From contig BJOX01000105.1 in assembly GCA_009731375.1 (NCBI GenBank), positions 324,792 through 387,475 of the forward strand: a stretch of DNA of 62,684 nucleotides. Direction: 5' to 3'. Made by a program: the position numbers and the translations under genes. Below, piece after piece: positions 13,732-25,216 of this stretch. Origin of the DNA: Paulinella micropora. Its lineage: Eukaryota; Cercozoa; Imbricatea; Euglyphida. Numbering within the stretch: position 1 is the first letter of the stretch; every line of letters begins with the position of its first letter. Under the pieces are notes generated by a model. It was not told where the DNA came from. It did no database searches and saw only the letters and a list, made by a program, of their open reading frames with translations.

Positions 13732-14520
13732 TGTTGTTGTTGTTGTTGTTGTTGTTGCTCTGATTGTTGTTTAACATTTAATAAAGTAACTAAATCAATC
13801 GCATGATGGTGCATGGCTAACGGCCTTCGTGTGCCACTTAAAGACAAGTGATACATGTCTAATCATCCCCAGCCGACTCGGGACGCCAGAGCATGCTCAG
13901 TGTACTATAGGACTCTAGAGCTCAGAAACAAGAAATGTTTTTGTTGTTGTTGTTGTTGTTCAATTTATTAAAATAACTAAGTCTATGGCAAGATAGTGCG
14001 TGGCTAACGGCCTTTAAGTGCCATTTAAAGACAAGTATTAATGTCGAATCATCCCCAGCCGACTCGGGACGCCAGAGCTTGCTCACTGTACTGTAGGACT
14101 CTAGAGCTCAGAAAGTTGTTGTTGTGTTGTTGTTGTTGGTGTTGTTGTTGTTCACTTTAATTAATAATCAGTAACTAGGAGTGTGGTTTTTGTTGTTGTT
14201 CTTGTTGTTGTTCTTGTTGTTGTTCTTGTTGTTGTTGTTGTTGTTCTTCTTCTTCTTCTTCTTCTTCTCCTCCTCCTCCTCCTCCTCCTCCTTCTTCTTC
14301 TTCTTCTTCTTCTATTTAATTATAGAGAATAAAACCAATGTTGTTGTTGTTGTTGTTGTTGTTGTTCAATTTAATTAAAGTAACTAAATCAATGGCAAGA
14401 TGGGCGTGGCTAACGGCCTTTAACTGCCACTTAAAGGCAAGTATTATGTTGTTGTTGTTGTGCAATTTAATTAAAGTAACTAAATCAATGGCATGATGGT
14501 GCATGGCTAACGGCCTTCGA
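12258..14520 (+). repeat. Array unit 6 (2263 bp)
   Basis: Looks identical to units 2 and 5 at the variant sites I compared: long GAA block at about 13547-13731 and TATGGCAAGATAG at about 13984. Confidence 0.9.
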
Positions 14521-14703
14521 TTTTGCAGCAGCAGCAGTAACAACAACAACAACTTCACCACTGTTGGAGCGAAGGCCGTAGCCGCACACCATCTTGCATT
14601 TTAATCACTTTGTTTAAATTTATTATCATTGTTATCAAATTGACCAACACAACACGCAAATATACAAAGAAACAAAATGGTTATAAGTACAAGATGGTGT
14701 GTA

Positions 14704-14755
<52 letters not shown>

Positions 14756-14827
14756 CAATTCAAAAATAATAATCATACAACTTAAACAAAGTATTTAAAA
14801 TGCAAGATGGTGTGGCTATGTTGTTGT

Positions 14828-14886
<59 letters not shown>

Positions 14887-15960
14887 GTTGTTTGTTGTTG
14901 TTGTTGTTGTTGTTGTTGTCAATTTAATATTAATAATAAAATTTAAACAAGATGGTGTGTGGCTACGGCCTTCACTTGCCACTTTCATCCCCGGCCGACG
15001 GGACGCCAGAGCCTGCTAAAACTACAGTTCTCTAGTGCTCAGAAACAAAAAATAAGGAAGAAGGAAGGGAGCAGAAGAGTGTGCCCTTTAGTCGAACAAC
15101 AGGGAGAAGAGGAAAGTCAGTGAGGGATGCAGACTAGGTCCTTCAGAACAAGCCTACCTAGAGGAGGAAGAGGACGAGAAAGGGAGATGAGGGGGGAGGA
15201 GAAACTCGCCGTGACCATGAGAAAACAGTTCGAGCCACAGGATAGATGCTCACGCGTTACTAAGTCTGATTATGGGATTAGCAAACACCAGCAATTAGTC
15301 ACAAGCGCTGGAGGCTGGAAGAGAGAGCTGTTTTTGTTGTTGTTGTTGTTGTTGTTGTTCTTGTTAAATTTAATTAAAGTAACTAAACCAACGGCATGAT
15401 GGTGCTCGAAGCCGTTAGCCATGCACCATCATGCCATTGGTTTAATTACTTTAATTAAATTTAACAACAACAAGAACAGCAACAACAACAAGAGGCCGTT
15501 AGCCATGCGCCACTTAAAGACCAAAAATAAATGTCTAATCGTTGTTGTTGTTGTTGTTGTTGTTGTTCAATTTGATTAATAATCAATAACTAGATGGAGT
15601 GTGGCTACGACCAAATAAAAAATATAATGCCACTCACCTCACCGGCCGTCGCGACACCAGAGCTAGTTCATCGAGCTTTATAACTTCAGAGCACAAAACA
15701 AATAATATAGAAAGAGGAGGAGGAGCGATAAAGACTAAAGCGGAACAACAACAGTAGGAGGAGGGAAGGATCAGCAAGAGAGCATGGAAGAGAATAGGAC
15801 ATAGAGTCAAGAAGAAGAAGAAGAGAAGAAGAAGAAGAAGAAGAAGAAGAAGAAGAAGAAGAAGAAGAAGAAGAAGAAGAAGAAGAAGAAGAAGAAGAAG
15901 AAGAAGAAGAAGAAGAAGAAGAAGAAGAAGAAGAAGAAGAAATAGGAGGAGGAGGAGGAG

Positions 15961-15991
<31 letters not shown>

Positions 15992-16782
15992 TGTTGTTGT
16001 TGTTGTTGTTGTTGTTGCTCTGATTGTTGTTTAACATTTAATAAAGTAACTAAATCAATCGCATGATGGTGCATGGCTAACGGCCTTCGTGTGCCACTTA
16101 AAGACAAGTGATACATGTCTAATCATCCCCAGCCGACTCGGGACGCCAGAGCATGCTCAGTGTACTATAGGACTCTAGAGCTCAGAAACAAGAAATGTTT
16201 TTGTTGTTGTTGTTGTTGTTCAATTTATTAAAATAACTAAGTCTATGCCAGATAGTGCGTGGCTAACGGCCTTTAAGTGCCATTTAAAGACAAGTATTAA
16301 TGTCGAATCATCCCCAGCCGACTCGGGACGCCAGAGCTTGCTCACTGTACTGTAGGACTCTAGAGCTCAGAAAGTTGTTGTTGTGTTGTTGTTGTTGGTG
16401 TTGTTGTTGTTCACTTTAATTAATAATCAGTAACTAGGAGTGTGGTTTTTGTTGTTGTTCTTGTTGTTGTTCTTGTTGTTGTTCTTGTTGTTGTTCTTCT
16501 TCTTCTTCTTCTTCTTCTTCTTCTTCTTCTCCTCCTCCTCCTCCTCCTCCTCCTTCTTCTTCTTCTTCTTCTTCTATTTAATTATAGAGAATAAAACCAA
16601 TGTTGTTGTTGTTGTTGTTGTTGTTGTTCAATTTAATTAAAGTAACTAAATCAATGGCAAGATGGGCGTGGCTAACGGCCTTTAACTGCCACTTAAAGGC
16701 AAGTATTATGTTGTTGTTGTTGTGCAATTTAATTAAAGTAACTAAATCAATGGCATGATGGTGCATGGCTAACGGCCTTCGA
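14521..16782 (+). repeat. Array unit 7 (2262 bp), mosaic
   Basis: The left part carries the long GAA block (about 15810-15990) and CTCTGATTG of units 2, 5 and 6. The right part carries TATGCCAGATAG (about 16244) and the long distal TTC run of units 3 and 4. It is a recombinant of the two unit types. Confidence 0.88.
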
Positions 16783-16965
16783 TTTTGCAGCAGCAGCAGT
16801 AACAACAACAACAACTTCACCACTGTTGGAGCGAAGGCCGTAGCCGCACACCATCTTGCATTTTAATCACTTTGTTTAAATTTATTATCATTGTTATCAA
16901 ATTGACCAACACAACACGCAAATATACAAAGAAACAAAATGGTTATAAGTACAAGATGGTGTGTA

Positions 16966-17017
<52 letters not shown>

Positions 17018-17089
17018 CAATTCAAAAATAATAATCATACAACTTAAACAAAGTATTTAAAATGCAAGATGGTGTGGCTATGTTGTTGT

Positions 17090-17160
<71 letters not shown>

Positions 17161-17165
17161 GTTGT

Positions 17166-17196
<31 letters not shown>

Positions 17197-18186
17197 CAAT
17201 TTAATATTAATAATAAAATTTAAACAAGATGGTGTGTGGCTACGGCCTTCACTTGCCACTTTCATCCCCGGCCGACGGGACGCCAGAGCCTGCTAAAACT
17301 ACAGTTCTCTAGTGCTCAGAAACAAAAAATAAGGAAGAAGGAAGGGAGCAGAAGAGTGTGCCCTTTAGTCGAACAACAGGGAGAAGAGGAAAGTCAGTGA
17401 GGGATGCAGACTAGGTCCTTCAGAACAAGCCTACCTAGAGGAGGAAGAGGACGAGAAAGGGAGATGAGGGGGGAGGAGAAACTCGCCGTGACCATGAGAA
17501 AACAGTTCGAGCCACAGGATAGATGCTCACGCGTTACTAAGTCTGATTATGGGATTAGCAAACACCAGCAATTAGTCACAAGCGCTGGAGGCTGGAAGAG
17601 AGAGCTGTTTTTGTTGTTGTTGTTGTTGTTGTTGTTCTTGTTAAATTTAATTAAAGTAACTAAACCAACGGCATGATGGTGCTCGAAGCCGTTAGCCATG
17701 CACCATCATGCCATTGGTTTAATTACTTTAATTAAATTTAACAACAACAAGAACAGCAACAACAACAAGAGGCCGTTAGCCATGCGCCACTTAAAGACCA
17801 AAAATAAATGTCTAATCGTTGTTGTTGTTGTTGTTGTTGTTGTTCAATTTGATTAATAATCAATAACTAGATGGAGTGTGGCTACGACCAAATAAAAAAT
17901 ATAATGCCACTCACCTCACCGGCCGTCGCGACACCAGAGCTAGTTCATCGAGCTTTATAACTTCAGAGCACAAAACAAATAATATAGAAAGAGGAGGAGG
18001 AGCGATAAAGACTAAAGCGGAACAACAACAGTAGGAGGAGGGAAGGATCAGCAAGAGAGCATGGAAGAGAATAGGACATAGAGTCAAGAAGAAGAAGAAG
18101 AGAAGAAGAAGAAGAAGAAGAAGAAGAAGAAGAAGAAGAAGAAATAGGAGGAGGAGGAGGAGAAGAAGAAGAAGAAGAAGAAGAAG

Positions 18187-18217
<31 letters not shown>

Positions 18218-18819
18218 TGTTGTTGTTGTTGTTGTTGCTCTTATTGTTGTTTAACATTTAATATAATAAAGTAACTAAATCAATCGCATGATGGTGCATG
18301 GCTAACGGCCTTCGTGTGCCACTTAAAGACAAGTGATACATGTCTAATCATCCCCAGCCGACTCGGGACGCCAGAGCATGCTCAGTGTACTATAGGACTC
18401 TAGAGCTCAGAAACAAGAAATGTTTTTGTTGTTGTTGTTGTTGTTCAATTTATTAAAATAACTAAGTCTATGCCAGATAGTGCGTGGCTAACGGCCTTTA
18501 AGTGCCATTTAAAGACAAGTATTAATGTCGAATCATCCCCAGCCGACTCGGGACGCCAGAGCTTGCTCACTGTACTGTAGGACTCTAGAGCTCAGAAAGT
18601 TGTTGTTGTGTTGTTGTTGTTGGTGTTGTTGTTGTTCACTTTAATTAATAATCAGTAACTAGGAGTGTGGTTTTTGTTGTTGTTCTTGTTGTTGTTCTTG
18701 TTGTTGTTCTTGTTGTTGTTGTTGTTCTTCTTCTTCTTCTTCTTCTTCTCCTCCTCCTCCTCCTCCTCCTCCTTCTTCTTCTTCTTCTTCTTCTATTTAA
18801 TTATAGAGAATAAAACCAA

Positions 18820-18850
<31 letters not shown>

Positions 18851-18994
18851 CAATTTAATTAAAGTAACTAAATCAATGGCAAGATGGGCGTGGCTAACGG
18901 CCTTTAACTGCCACTTAAAGGCAAGTATTATGTTGTTGTTGTTGTGCAATTTAAATAAATGAACTAAATCAATGGCATGATGGTGCATGGCTAA
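16783..18994 (+). repeat. Array unit 8 (about 2.2 kb), last full unit
   Basis: Short GAA block with interruption, CTCTTATTG, and TATGCCAGATAG (about 18470), as in unit 4. It ends where AAATAAATGAACTAAATC replaces the usual block and the sequence runs into a diverged module instead of the next CAG landmark. Confidence 0.88.
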
Positions 18995-19400
18995 CGGCCT
19001 TCGAGCGCCACTTAAAGACAAGTAATAAATGTCTAATCATCCCCAACCGACTCGGGACGCCAGAGCATGCTCACTGTACTATAGGACTCTAGAGCTCAGA
19101 AACAAAAAATAAAGAAAGAGGGAAAAGGAGCAGAAGAGCATGCACTGTAGTAGAACAACAGCAAGGAGGGAGAAGAGGAAAGATAGTGAAGAGAGCAGAC
19201 AACCCGCGGGAGAAGAGCTAGTCCGCGGAGAAGGGAGAAGAGAAAGAGAGAGGGAGGTTGAAGGGGGAGGAGAGACTCGCCGTGGCCATTAAAAAACAGT
19301 CTGAGCAACAAGTTACAAGCTCGCGTGTGAGGCGAACAAGTCGAATGGAGCAAGCACCAGCAATTAGTCACAAGCGCTGGACTCCGAAAGAGAGATCTGT
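18995..19400 (+). repeat. Diverged partial array unit
   Basis: Contains the same ordered phrases as the array (CCACTTAAAGACAAGTAATA, CCGACTCGGGACGCCAGAGC, CTCTAGAGCTCAGAAACAAA, then a purine-rich stretch with GAGACTCGCCGTGGCCAT and CAGCAATTAGTCACAAGCGC). It has many more substitutions than any full unit and no TTG tracts. It looks like an older, unhomogenized edge of the array. Confidence 0.8.
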
Positions 19401-20406
19401 CTAGATACCTTCAAGGTCAGAAATGGCAAGGAGTTACATCCTAGCATTCAAGCAGGTGGCAAGAGCCCCATGGCCACCAAGATAGCCTGCAAGTGGATCA
19501 TGGCCCACCTTCTGAACCTAGGGCTGTGACGCCAAGGCTAATTGAAACTGGAAAAAGATAGGGGGTGGGATGCCCTATCCGCTGACCCTAGAGAAGGGAA
19601 GGCTGTGAGAAGGATCACTTCCTAGCACACTAGCTGGGCCATAGTAGACGTCCGGTTGCGGGGTACCAGTGGGAGGGTCCACAGGAGAGAAGGGGCGAGA
19701 GGCTGTGACAGTGATGTCACAGGCAGCACATGAAGAGAAGGAGAGGGAGGGTGAAAAGGAGAGAAACAGGAGAGAAATAGTAAGAGAGAGAGAGAGAGAA
19801 AGAGGGAGAGAGAGAGGGAGAGAAAGGGAGAGAGAGAGAGAGAGAGAAAATTCGTCCACAGGTTCAAACGTGCTCCACATCTCCTGGCGCGCACGATCAA
19901 GCATCCTTGCATTCCCTTCAGCGGTGACAATGGCCGAGATGTTCCGGAAGTACTGCGTGAGGCCTCTACCATATTCAGGAAAGCTTCCATCCATCTGTTG
20001 GTGGGCTGGAGTGCGGGAGGGGTAGACGGTAGCACCCATGAAGAGTGTGCCCCTGTAAACCTGGATGCGGCGCAGGAACTTCAGGGCAGCATGCCCAAGA
20101 GCACCCGGCGGCTCGATCACAAAGGGAACAAAGGAGATATCGAGCTGGTTGGCCATCTCCCCATAACGTCTTCTCTTGCCGTGTTTCTCTGGCTGTGGCT
20201 TCAGCAAGAGGTGCTGTGGCAGCTGAACAGACAACAGACCCACCTGTGGGTGTCGCGCAAGAGACATCAATGAGCGCGTTGGGGGGTACAATTTTGACCT
20301 TGGAGCCACCATGCACGGAGGTCCGGTCGACCATTGGTGGACTGGAGAAGGTTGGATGGTTCAATTTCAACCTGCGCTCCACATCGACGGAGGAACCGCG
20401 CAAGCA

Positions 20407-20408
<2 letters not shown>
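19401..20408 (-). pseudogene. Remnant of a retroelement-like protein
   Basis: The minus-strand frames 20403-19975 and 20312-19575 together show a stretch resembling the C-terminal part of uncharacterized retroelement polyproteins: an alanine-rich region with LAEATARETR, then KRRRYGEMANQLD and ISFVPFVIEPPGALGH, followed by a Leu/Arg-rich helix (KFLRRIQVYRG). The reading switches between the two frames near 20200, so at least one frameshift is present. The C-terminal portion runs into a CT/GA microsatellite at 19776-19848 that encodes only Ser-Leu repeats. No reverse-transcriptase YADD box is visible. The family call is by resemblance only; a degraded host gene cannot be excluded. Confidence 0.4.
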
Positions 20409-20438
<30 letters not shown>

Positions 20439-20518
20439 TTGTTGTTGTTGTTGAATTTAATTAATAGTTAACTAAATCAATGGCAAGATGGTGTGTGGCT
20501 AACGGCCTTCATTAATAA

Positions 20519-20552
<34 letters not shown>

Positions 20553-20912
20553 GGTGTTGTTCTTGTTCTTCAATTTAATTGACAATCAATAACTAGTTGG
20601 AGGGTGGCTGTTGTTGTTGTTGTTGTTGTTGTTTCTTCTTCTTCTTCTTCTTCTTCTTCTTCTTCTTCTTCTTCTTGTATTATTTTCATCGACAACAACA
20701 ACAACAACAGCAACAACAGCAACAACAACAACGTCAACAACGATCATGATGATAATTATGATCATGACGAGGATGATGATGATGATGGTGATGATGATGA
20801 TGATGATGATGCCGCTGCTGCTACTGCTGCTGCTCATGCTGCTGCTGCTGCTGGTGCTGATGGTGATGATGATAATGATGATGATGACGATGATGATGAT
20901 AATGATAATGAC

Positions 20913-20945
<33 letters not shown>
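20409..20945. repeat. (TTG)n, (TTC)n, (CAA)n and (ATG)n tracts with two array-type modules
   Basis: Contains two solitary copies of the short module of the large array (about 20450-20512 and 20570-20608), each next to TTG tracts, then TTC, CAA, GATGAT and GCTGCT triplet runs. The solitary modules show that the unit is a dispersed family and not confined to the array. Confidence 0.85.
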
Positions 20946-20946
<1 letters not shown>

Positions 20947-21080
20947 GACATGTTGTATTTTTGTTCAAGGAGCGCACAAGATATCGAGGTCAATTGACAC
21001 CGAAGAACCCGTAAGAATAAACGTATCACCCTATAACAAACCCGCGGCGAATGGTGGCAGCCGCCCCAAGGTAATCTATA
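20946..21080. other. Short unique stretch
   Basis: Non-repetitive sequence between the ATG triplets and the TATG tract. No reading frame or signal that I can support. Confidence 0.5.
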
Positions 21081-21182
21081 AGTATGTATGTATGTATGTA
21101 TGTATGTATGTATGTATGTAGGTATGTAGGTATGTCTGTAGCTCCAACACTCCCTCGCTGCCGCTTACAACACCTCTGCATG

Positions 21183-21244
<62 letters not shown>

Positions 21245-21248
21245 ACCA
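21081..21248. repeat. (TATG)n and (CT)n microsatellites
   Basis: TATG repeats at 21083-21136 and CT repeats at 21187-21244, split by about 50 unique bases. Confidence 0.9.
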
Positions 21249-21257
21249 TATATGTTT

Positions 21258-21799
21258 ATACGTTGATATTTCCAATATCTATGTATATTCTCTTTAAACA
21301 ACGAAGTAACCTGTATATGCATTTGCATGTCATTATGTGTGAGGTGTATGTATGGTGTGACATATGCGTAGAGAACAGGGCGAATGTCGTCAAGTGACGT
21401 TGATATTTCCAATATGTATGTAAATTCTCTTTAAACTCTTTAAACAACGAAGTAACCAGTATATGCGTTTTGTATGTCATCATGTGTGAGGTGTATGTAT
21501 GGTGTGAGATATGCGTAGAGAACAGGGCGAATGTCGTCAAGTGACGTTGATATTTCCAATATGTATGTATATTCTCTTTAAACTCTTTAAACAACGAAGT
21601 AACCAGTATATGAGTTTTGTATGTCATTATGTGTGAGGTGTATGTATGGTGTGAGATATGCGTAGAGAACAGGGCGAATGTCGTCAAGTGACGTTGATAT
21701 TTCCAATATGTGTGTCTATTCTCTTTAAACTCTTTAAACAACGAAGTAGCCAGTATATTCGTTTTGTATGTCATTATTGTGAGGTGTATATATATATAT

Positions 21800-21868
<69 letters not shown>

Positions 21869-21924
21869 AGCTACTAATCTTACAAGCCCCGTGCCGCTTC
21901 CTAGCTACACATATGTATAGTATA

Positions 21925-21993
<69 letters not shown>

Positions 21994-22286
21994 GTGTGAC
22001 ATGCGTAGAGAACAGGGCGAATGTCGTCAAGTGACGTTGATATTTACACTTGTATGTATATTCTCTTTAAACGCTTTAAACAACGAAGTAGCCAATATAT
22101 GTGTTTTGTATGTCATTATGTGCGAGGTGTATGTATGGTGTGAGATATGCGTAGAGAACAGGGCGAATGTCGTCAAGTGACGTTGATATTTCCAATATGT
22201 ATGTACATTCTCTTTAAACTCTTTAAACAACGAAGTAACCAGAATATGCGTTTTGTGTATGTCATTATGCGTGAGGTGTGTATATA

Positions 22287-22354
<68 letters not shown>

Positions 22355-22958
22355 CAGCTACTAATCCTACAAGCCCCGTGCCACTTTCTAGCTACAGATA
22401 TCTATATTATAATTTATATATACATATGTATATACATATGTGTGTGTGTGTGTATGGTGTGACATGCGTAGAGAACAGGGCGAATGCCTTCAAGTGACGT
22501 TGATATTTCCAATATGTATGTATTATTCTCTTTAAACTCTTTAAACAACGAGGTAGCCAGTGTATGCGTTTTGTATGTCATTATGTGTGAGGTGTATGTA
22601 TGGTGTGATATGCGTAGAGAACAGGACGAATGCCTTCAAGTGACGTTGATATTTCCAATATGTATGTATATTCTCTTTAAACTCTTTAAACAACGAAGTA
22701 ACCAGTATATGCATTTGCATGTCATTATGTGTGAGGTGTATGTATGTGTGTGACATATGCTTAGAGAACAGGGCGAATGCCTTCAAGTGACGTTGATATT
22801 TCCAATATGTATGTATATTCTCTTTAAACTCTTTAAACAACGAAGTCACCAGTATATGCATTTGTATGTCATTATGTGTGAGGTGTATGTATGTGTGTGA
22901 CGTATGCGTAGAGAACAGGGCGAATGTCGTCAAGTGACGTTTCTCTCTCTCTCTCTCT

Positions 22959-22997
<39 letters not shown>

Positions 22998-23134
22998 TAT
23001 TTATCCATGATATTTCCAATATGTGTGTCTATTCTCTGAAGTAACCAGTATATGCGTTTTGCATGTCATTATGTGTGAGGTGTATGTATGGTGTGTGATA
23101 TGCGTAGAGAACAGGGCGAATGCCTTCAAGTGAC

Positions 23135-23188
<54 letters not shown>

Positions 23189-23275
23189 TTATCCATGATA
23201 TTTCCAATATGTATGTATATTCTCTGAAGTAGCCAGTATCTGCGTTTTGCATGTCCTTACGTGTGAGGTGTATGT
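21258..23275 (+). repeat. 147-bp minisatellite interrupted by TA, GA, GT and CT tracts
   Basis: The unit contains CGTTGATATTTCCAATATGT, ATTCTCTTTAAACTCTTTAA, ACAACGAAGTAACCAG, GTCATTATGTGTGAGGTG and GAGAACAGGGCGAATG. Copies start near 21262, 21399, 21546, 21693, 22037, 22182, 22498, 22644 and 22790; later copies near 23007 and 23190 are shortened. Two copies are split at the same point, after GTGAGGTGTATATA, by (TA)n-(GA)n plus the phrase CAGCTACTAATC (about 21790-21985 and 22280-22455). One more fragment (GTGTGACATGCGTAGAGAAC) sits at 23460. Not coding. Confidence 0.9.
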
Positions 23276-23646
23276 TATCTTGAACATTATTTCATCTATA
23301 TCAACGCGGATTATATAAAGTTCCCAGAAGTACCTAATGAAAGTAAAACATGTTCCAGTTCCCATCATAACGCAAATTCCGCCAAACTATGGACCTCATC
23401 AGAGCACATCGAAACGGTCGAAATGTGATTTGAAAAAAATCAATCCGCAAACAAGTATGGTGTGACATGCGTAGAGAACAGGGCGAGTGTAGTCAAGTGA
23501 CAGAGGTCACTGCTCCGGTTCCGAGATTCTGGGCGGTCGTAACAGGTATGTGCATAATAATACATATTTACTCATAAGCATACATATAAATATACGTATG
23601 AACATGTAACTATGCATAGGAATAGACATATGAATACGCATACGTC
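23276..23646. other. Unique spacer
   Basis: About 370 bases with no usable reading frame, except for the minisatellite fragment at about 23459-23490. The last 100 bases are rich in ATACATA-like repeats. Confidence 0.5.
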
Positions 23647-23814
23647 ACCCCCCCCCCCCCCCCCCCCCCCCCCGGACCCAGCGCCGGCTTTCCGGCTACT
23701 TCTTCCTCTGGTGGCCGAGTGGCTGCCAACCGGCCGGCGCGGGTTGTACCTGGCGCGGGTTACGTCTTCTGGGGCGGCGCTGCTTCGGCTTCGGGCAGCG
23801 GACCNNNNNNNNNN
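23647..23814. other. Poly-C run, GC-rich insert and 10-N gap
   Basis: About 27 consecutive C at 23647-23673, then about 130 bases of strongly GC-rich sequence (23674-23804), unlike the AT-rich flanks, then N at 23805-23814. The sharp change in composition next to a placeholder gap suggests a contig-end artefact or misplaced sequence. Confidence 0.7.
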
Positions 23815-23925
23815 ATGTGGTATACATATATGTGTGTAAAATCTATGCTAGGTGTAGCGGTTGGCACCGTGGCATCCATATGCGAGGTATGTATACAAGT
23901 ATGCTTGTATATAAAGGTCCGTTCT

Positions 23926-24117
23926 ACACCACCCAGATTTCCTGGTTCTGGGTGTGGAACCACCACAAGCCAGGCTTTTTCAGGGAAGCAAAGCCCGGAA
24001 AGTGGCACCAGAAGCCGGGTTCTGGGAGTGGAAGTGGCACCACCACGAGGCCAGGCTTTTCAGGGAAGCAAACCCAGAAAGTGGCCCCCGAAACCCGGAA
24101 TTCTGGGTGGTGTATGT
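23926..24117. mobile_element. MITE-like element with terminal inverted repeats
   Basis: About 190 bp begins TACACCACCCAGATTTCC and ends GGAATTCTGGGTGGTGTA, imperfect inverted repeats of about 20 bp. The interior holds two imperfect tandem copies of a unit with CCAGGCTTTT, CAGGGAAGCAAA and AAAGTGGC. No transposase. Flanks are TATG-type repeats, so a target-site duplication cannot be read with confidence. It could also be a small minisatellite with accidental symmetry. Confidence 0.55.
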
Positions 24118-24269
24118 AGAGCGCGCCCAAGTATGTATGTATACCAGTGTTGATTAGGACTATCATGACCATGTATATTAGCTGTTGCTCGTGTGTATGT
24201 GTGTCTGTAATGTAGATATTTCTGTCTGAAGAAAGGCTATCTTGGTTTCTGTCTTAGTGTATTTTTGTC

Positions 24270-24460
24270 TGTCTGTCTGTGTGTGTGTGTGTATGTATGT
24301 ATGCATGTATGTATGGATGTATGTATGTATGTATGAATGTATGTATGTACGTATGTCAGGTGTTCGTGGCGGGCTATCTTGTCCTCTAGTGTGCGCATGT
24401 GTGTGTAGTTATATATGTATCTATGTGTATATATGTATGTATCTAAGTATGTATACACGT
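24270..24460. repeat. (CTGT)n, (GT)n and (TATG)n microsatellite
   Basis: Imperfect tetranucleotide repeats with a 35-base unique interruption (about 24356-24390). Confidence 0.9.
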
Positions 24461-24513
24461 ATGTGAGTCAGATGTTGATCGTGCGTGTGTGCATCTGTGT
24501 GAATGCATCATGT

Positions 24514-24746
24514 ATACATGAGAAGTTCCTTGTCCTTAAGTACAACGAGCAATGACTTCAAACGATTCGTTCTCGGCCGGTTCTGATTTGTGTGGCTTGT
24601 GTAGTGGCTCATTTGAAAGCTCTCGTCAAGAGCTTTCTAATGAGCCATAGCACAGGTTGTGGATAGAAATATCGGCTGGGATCGAAGCGTTTGAAGTCAT
24701 TGCTCATTGTGGTTAAGTACAGGGAACTTCTCATGTGCATATATGC
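24514..24746. mobile_element. Fold-back element, nested inverted repeats
   Basis: The outer left arm (about 24517-24572, with CATGAGAAGTTCCTTGTCC and GAGCAATGACTTCAAACG) matches the reverse complement of the right arm (about 24689-24745) with a few mismatches. An inner pair, GGCTCATTTGAAAGCTC and GAGCTTTCTAATGAGCC, is centred at about 24630. The middle segments also pair partly, so nearly the whole 230 bp could form one hairpin. It has no coding capacity and sits between TATG arrays, as expected for a fold-back or MITE-type non-autonomous transposon. The transposase source is unknown. Confidence 0.75.
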
Positions 24747-24833
24747 ATGTACATGTATGTATGTATGCATGTATGACAGGTGCTGGTTGCGGGCTATCTT
24801 GGCTATTTGGCTTTCAATTCTATATCCCAGGTT

Positions 24834-25185
24834 GTATGTATGTATGTATGTATGTACGTGTACGTACGTGTACGTATGTATGTATGTATGTATGTATGTA
24901 TGTATGTATGTATCTATCTATGCATGCATGTATGTTATGTATTTATGTATGTTATGTATGTATGTATGTATGCATGTATGTATGTATGCATGCATGTATG
25001 TATGTATGCATGTATGTATGTATGTATGGATGTATGTATGTATGTATGTATGTATGTATGTATGTATGTATGTATGTATGTATGTATGCATGCATGCATG
25101 CATGTATGTATGTATGTATGTATGTATGTATGTATGTATGTATGTATGTATGTATGTATGTATGTTATGTATGTATGTATGTATG

Positions 25186-25216
<31 letters not shown>

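Larger units (their letters stand above)
797..18994 (+). repeat. Higher-order tandem repeat array, eight 2.2-2.5 kb units
   Basis: Eight head-to-tail units begin at a CAG-rich landmark (TTTTGCAGCAGCAGCAG) at 797, 3315, 5578, 7770, 9995, 12258, 14521 and 16783. A second landmark (GATGCAGACTAGGTCC) recurs at about 1540, 3920, 6183, 8390, 10600, 12863, 15126 and 17403. Within a unit about ten shorter modules share one layout: a (TTG)n tract, an AT-rich block with TTTAATTAAAGTAACTAAAT, the phrase GATGGTGTGTGGCTAACGGCC, then TGCCACTTAAAGACAAG, then CCGACTCGGGACGCCAGAGC and finally CTCTAGAGCTCAGAAA. Spacers outside the triplet tracts look nearly identical between units, which points to recent amplification or ongoing homogenization. 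No plausible protein is encoded; the poly-Leu, poly-Phe, poly-Cys or poly-Gln frames are microsatellite translations. Confidence 0.93.
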
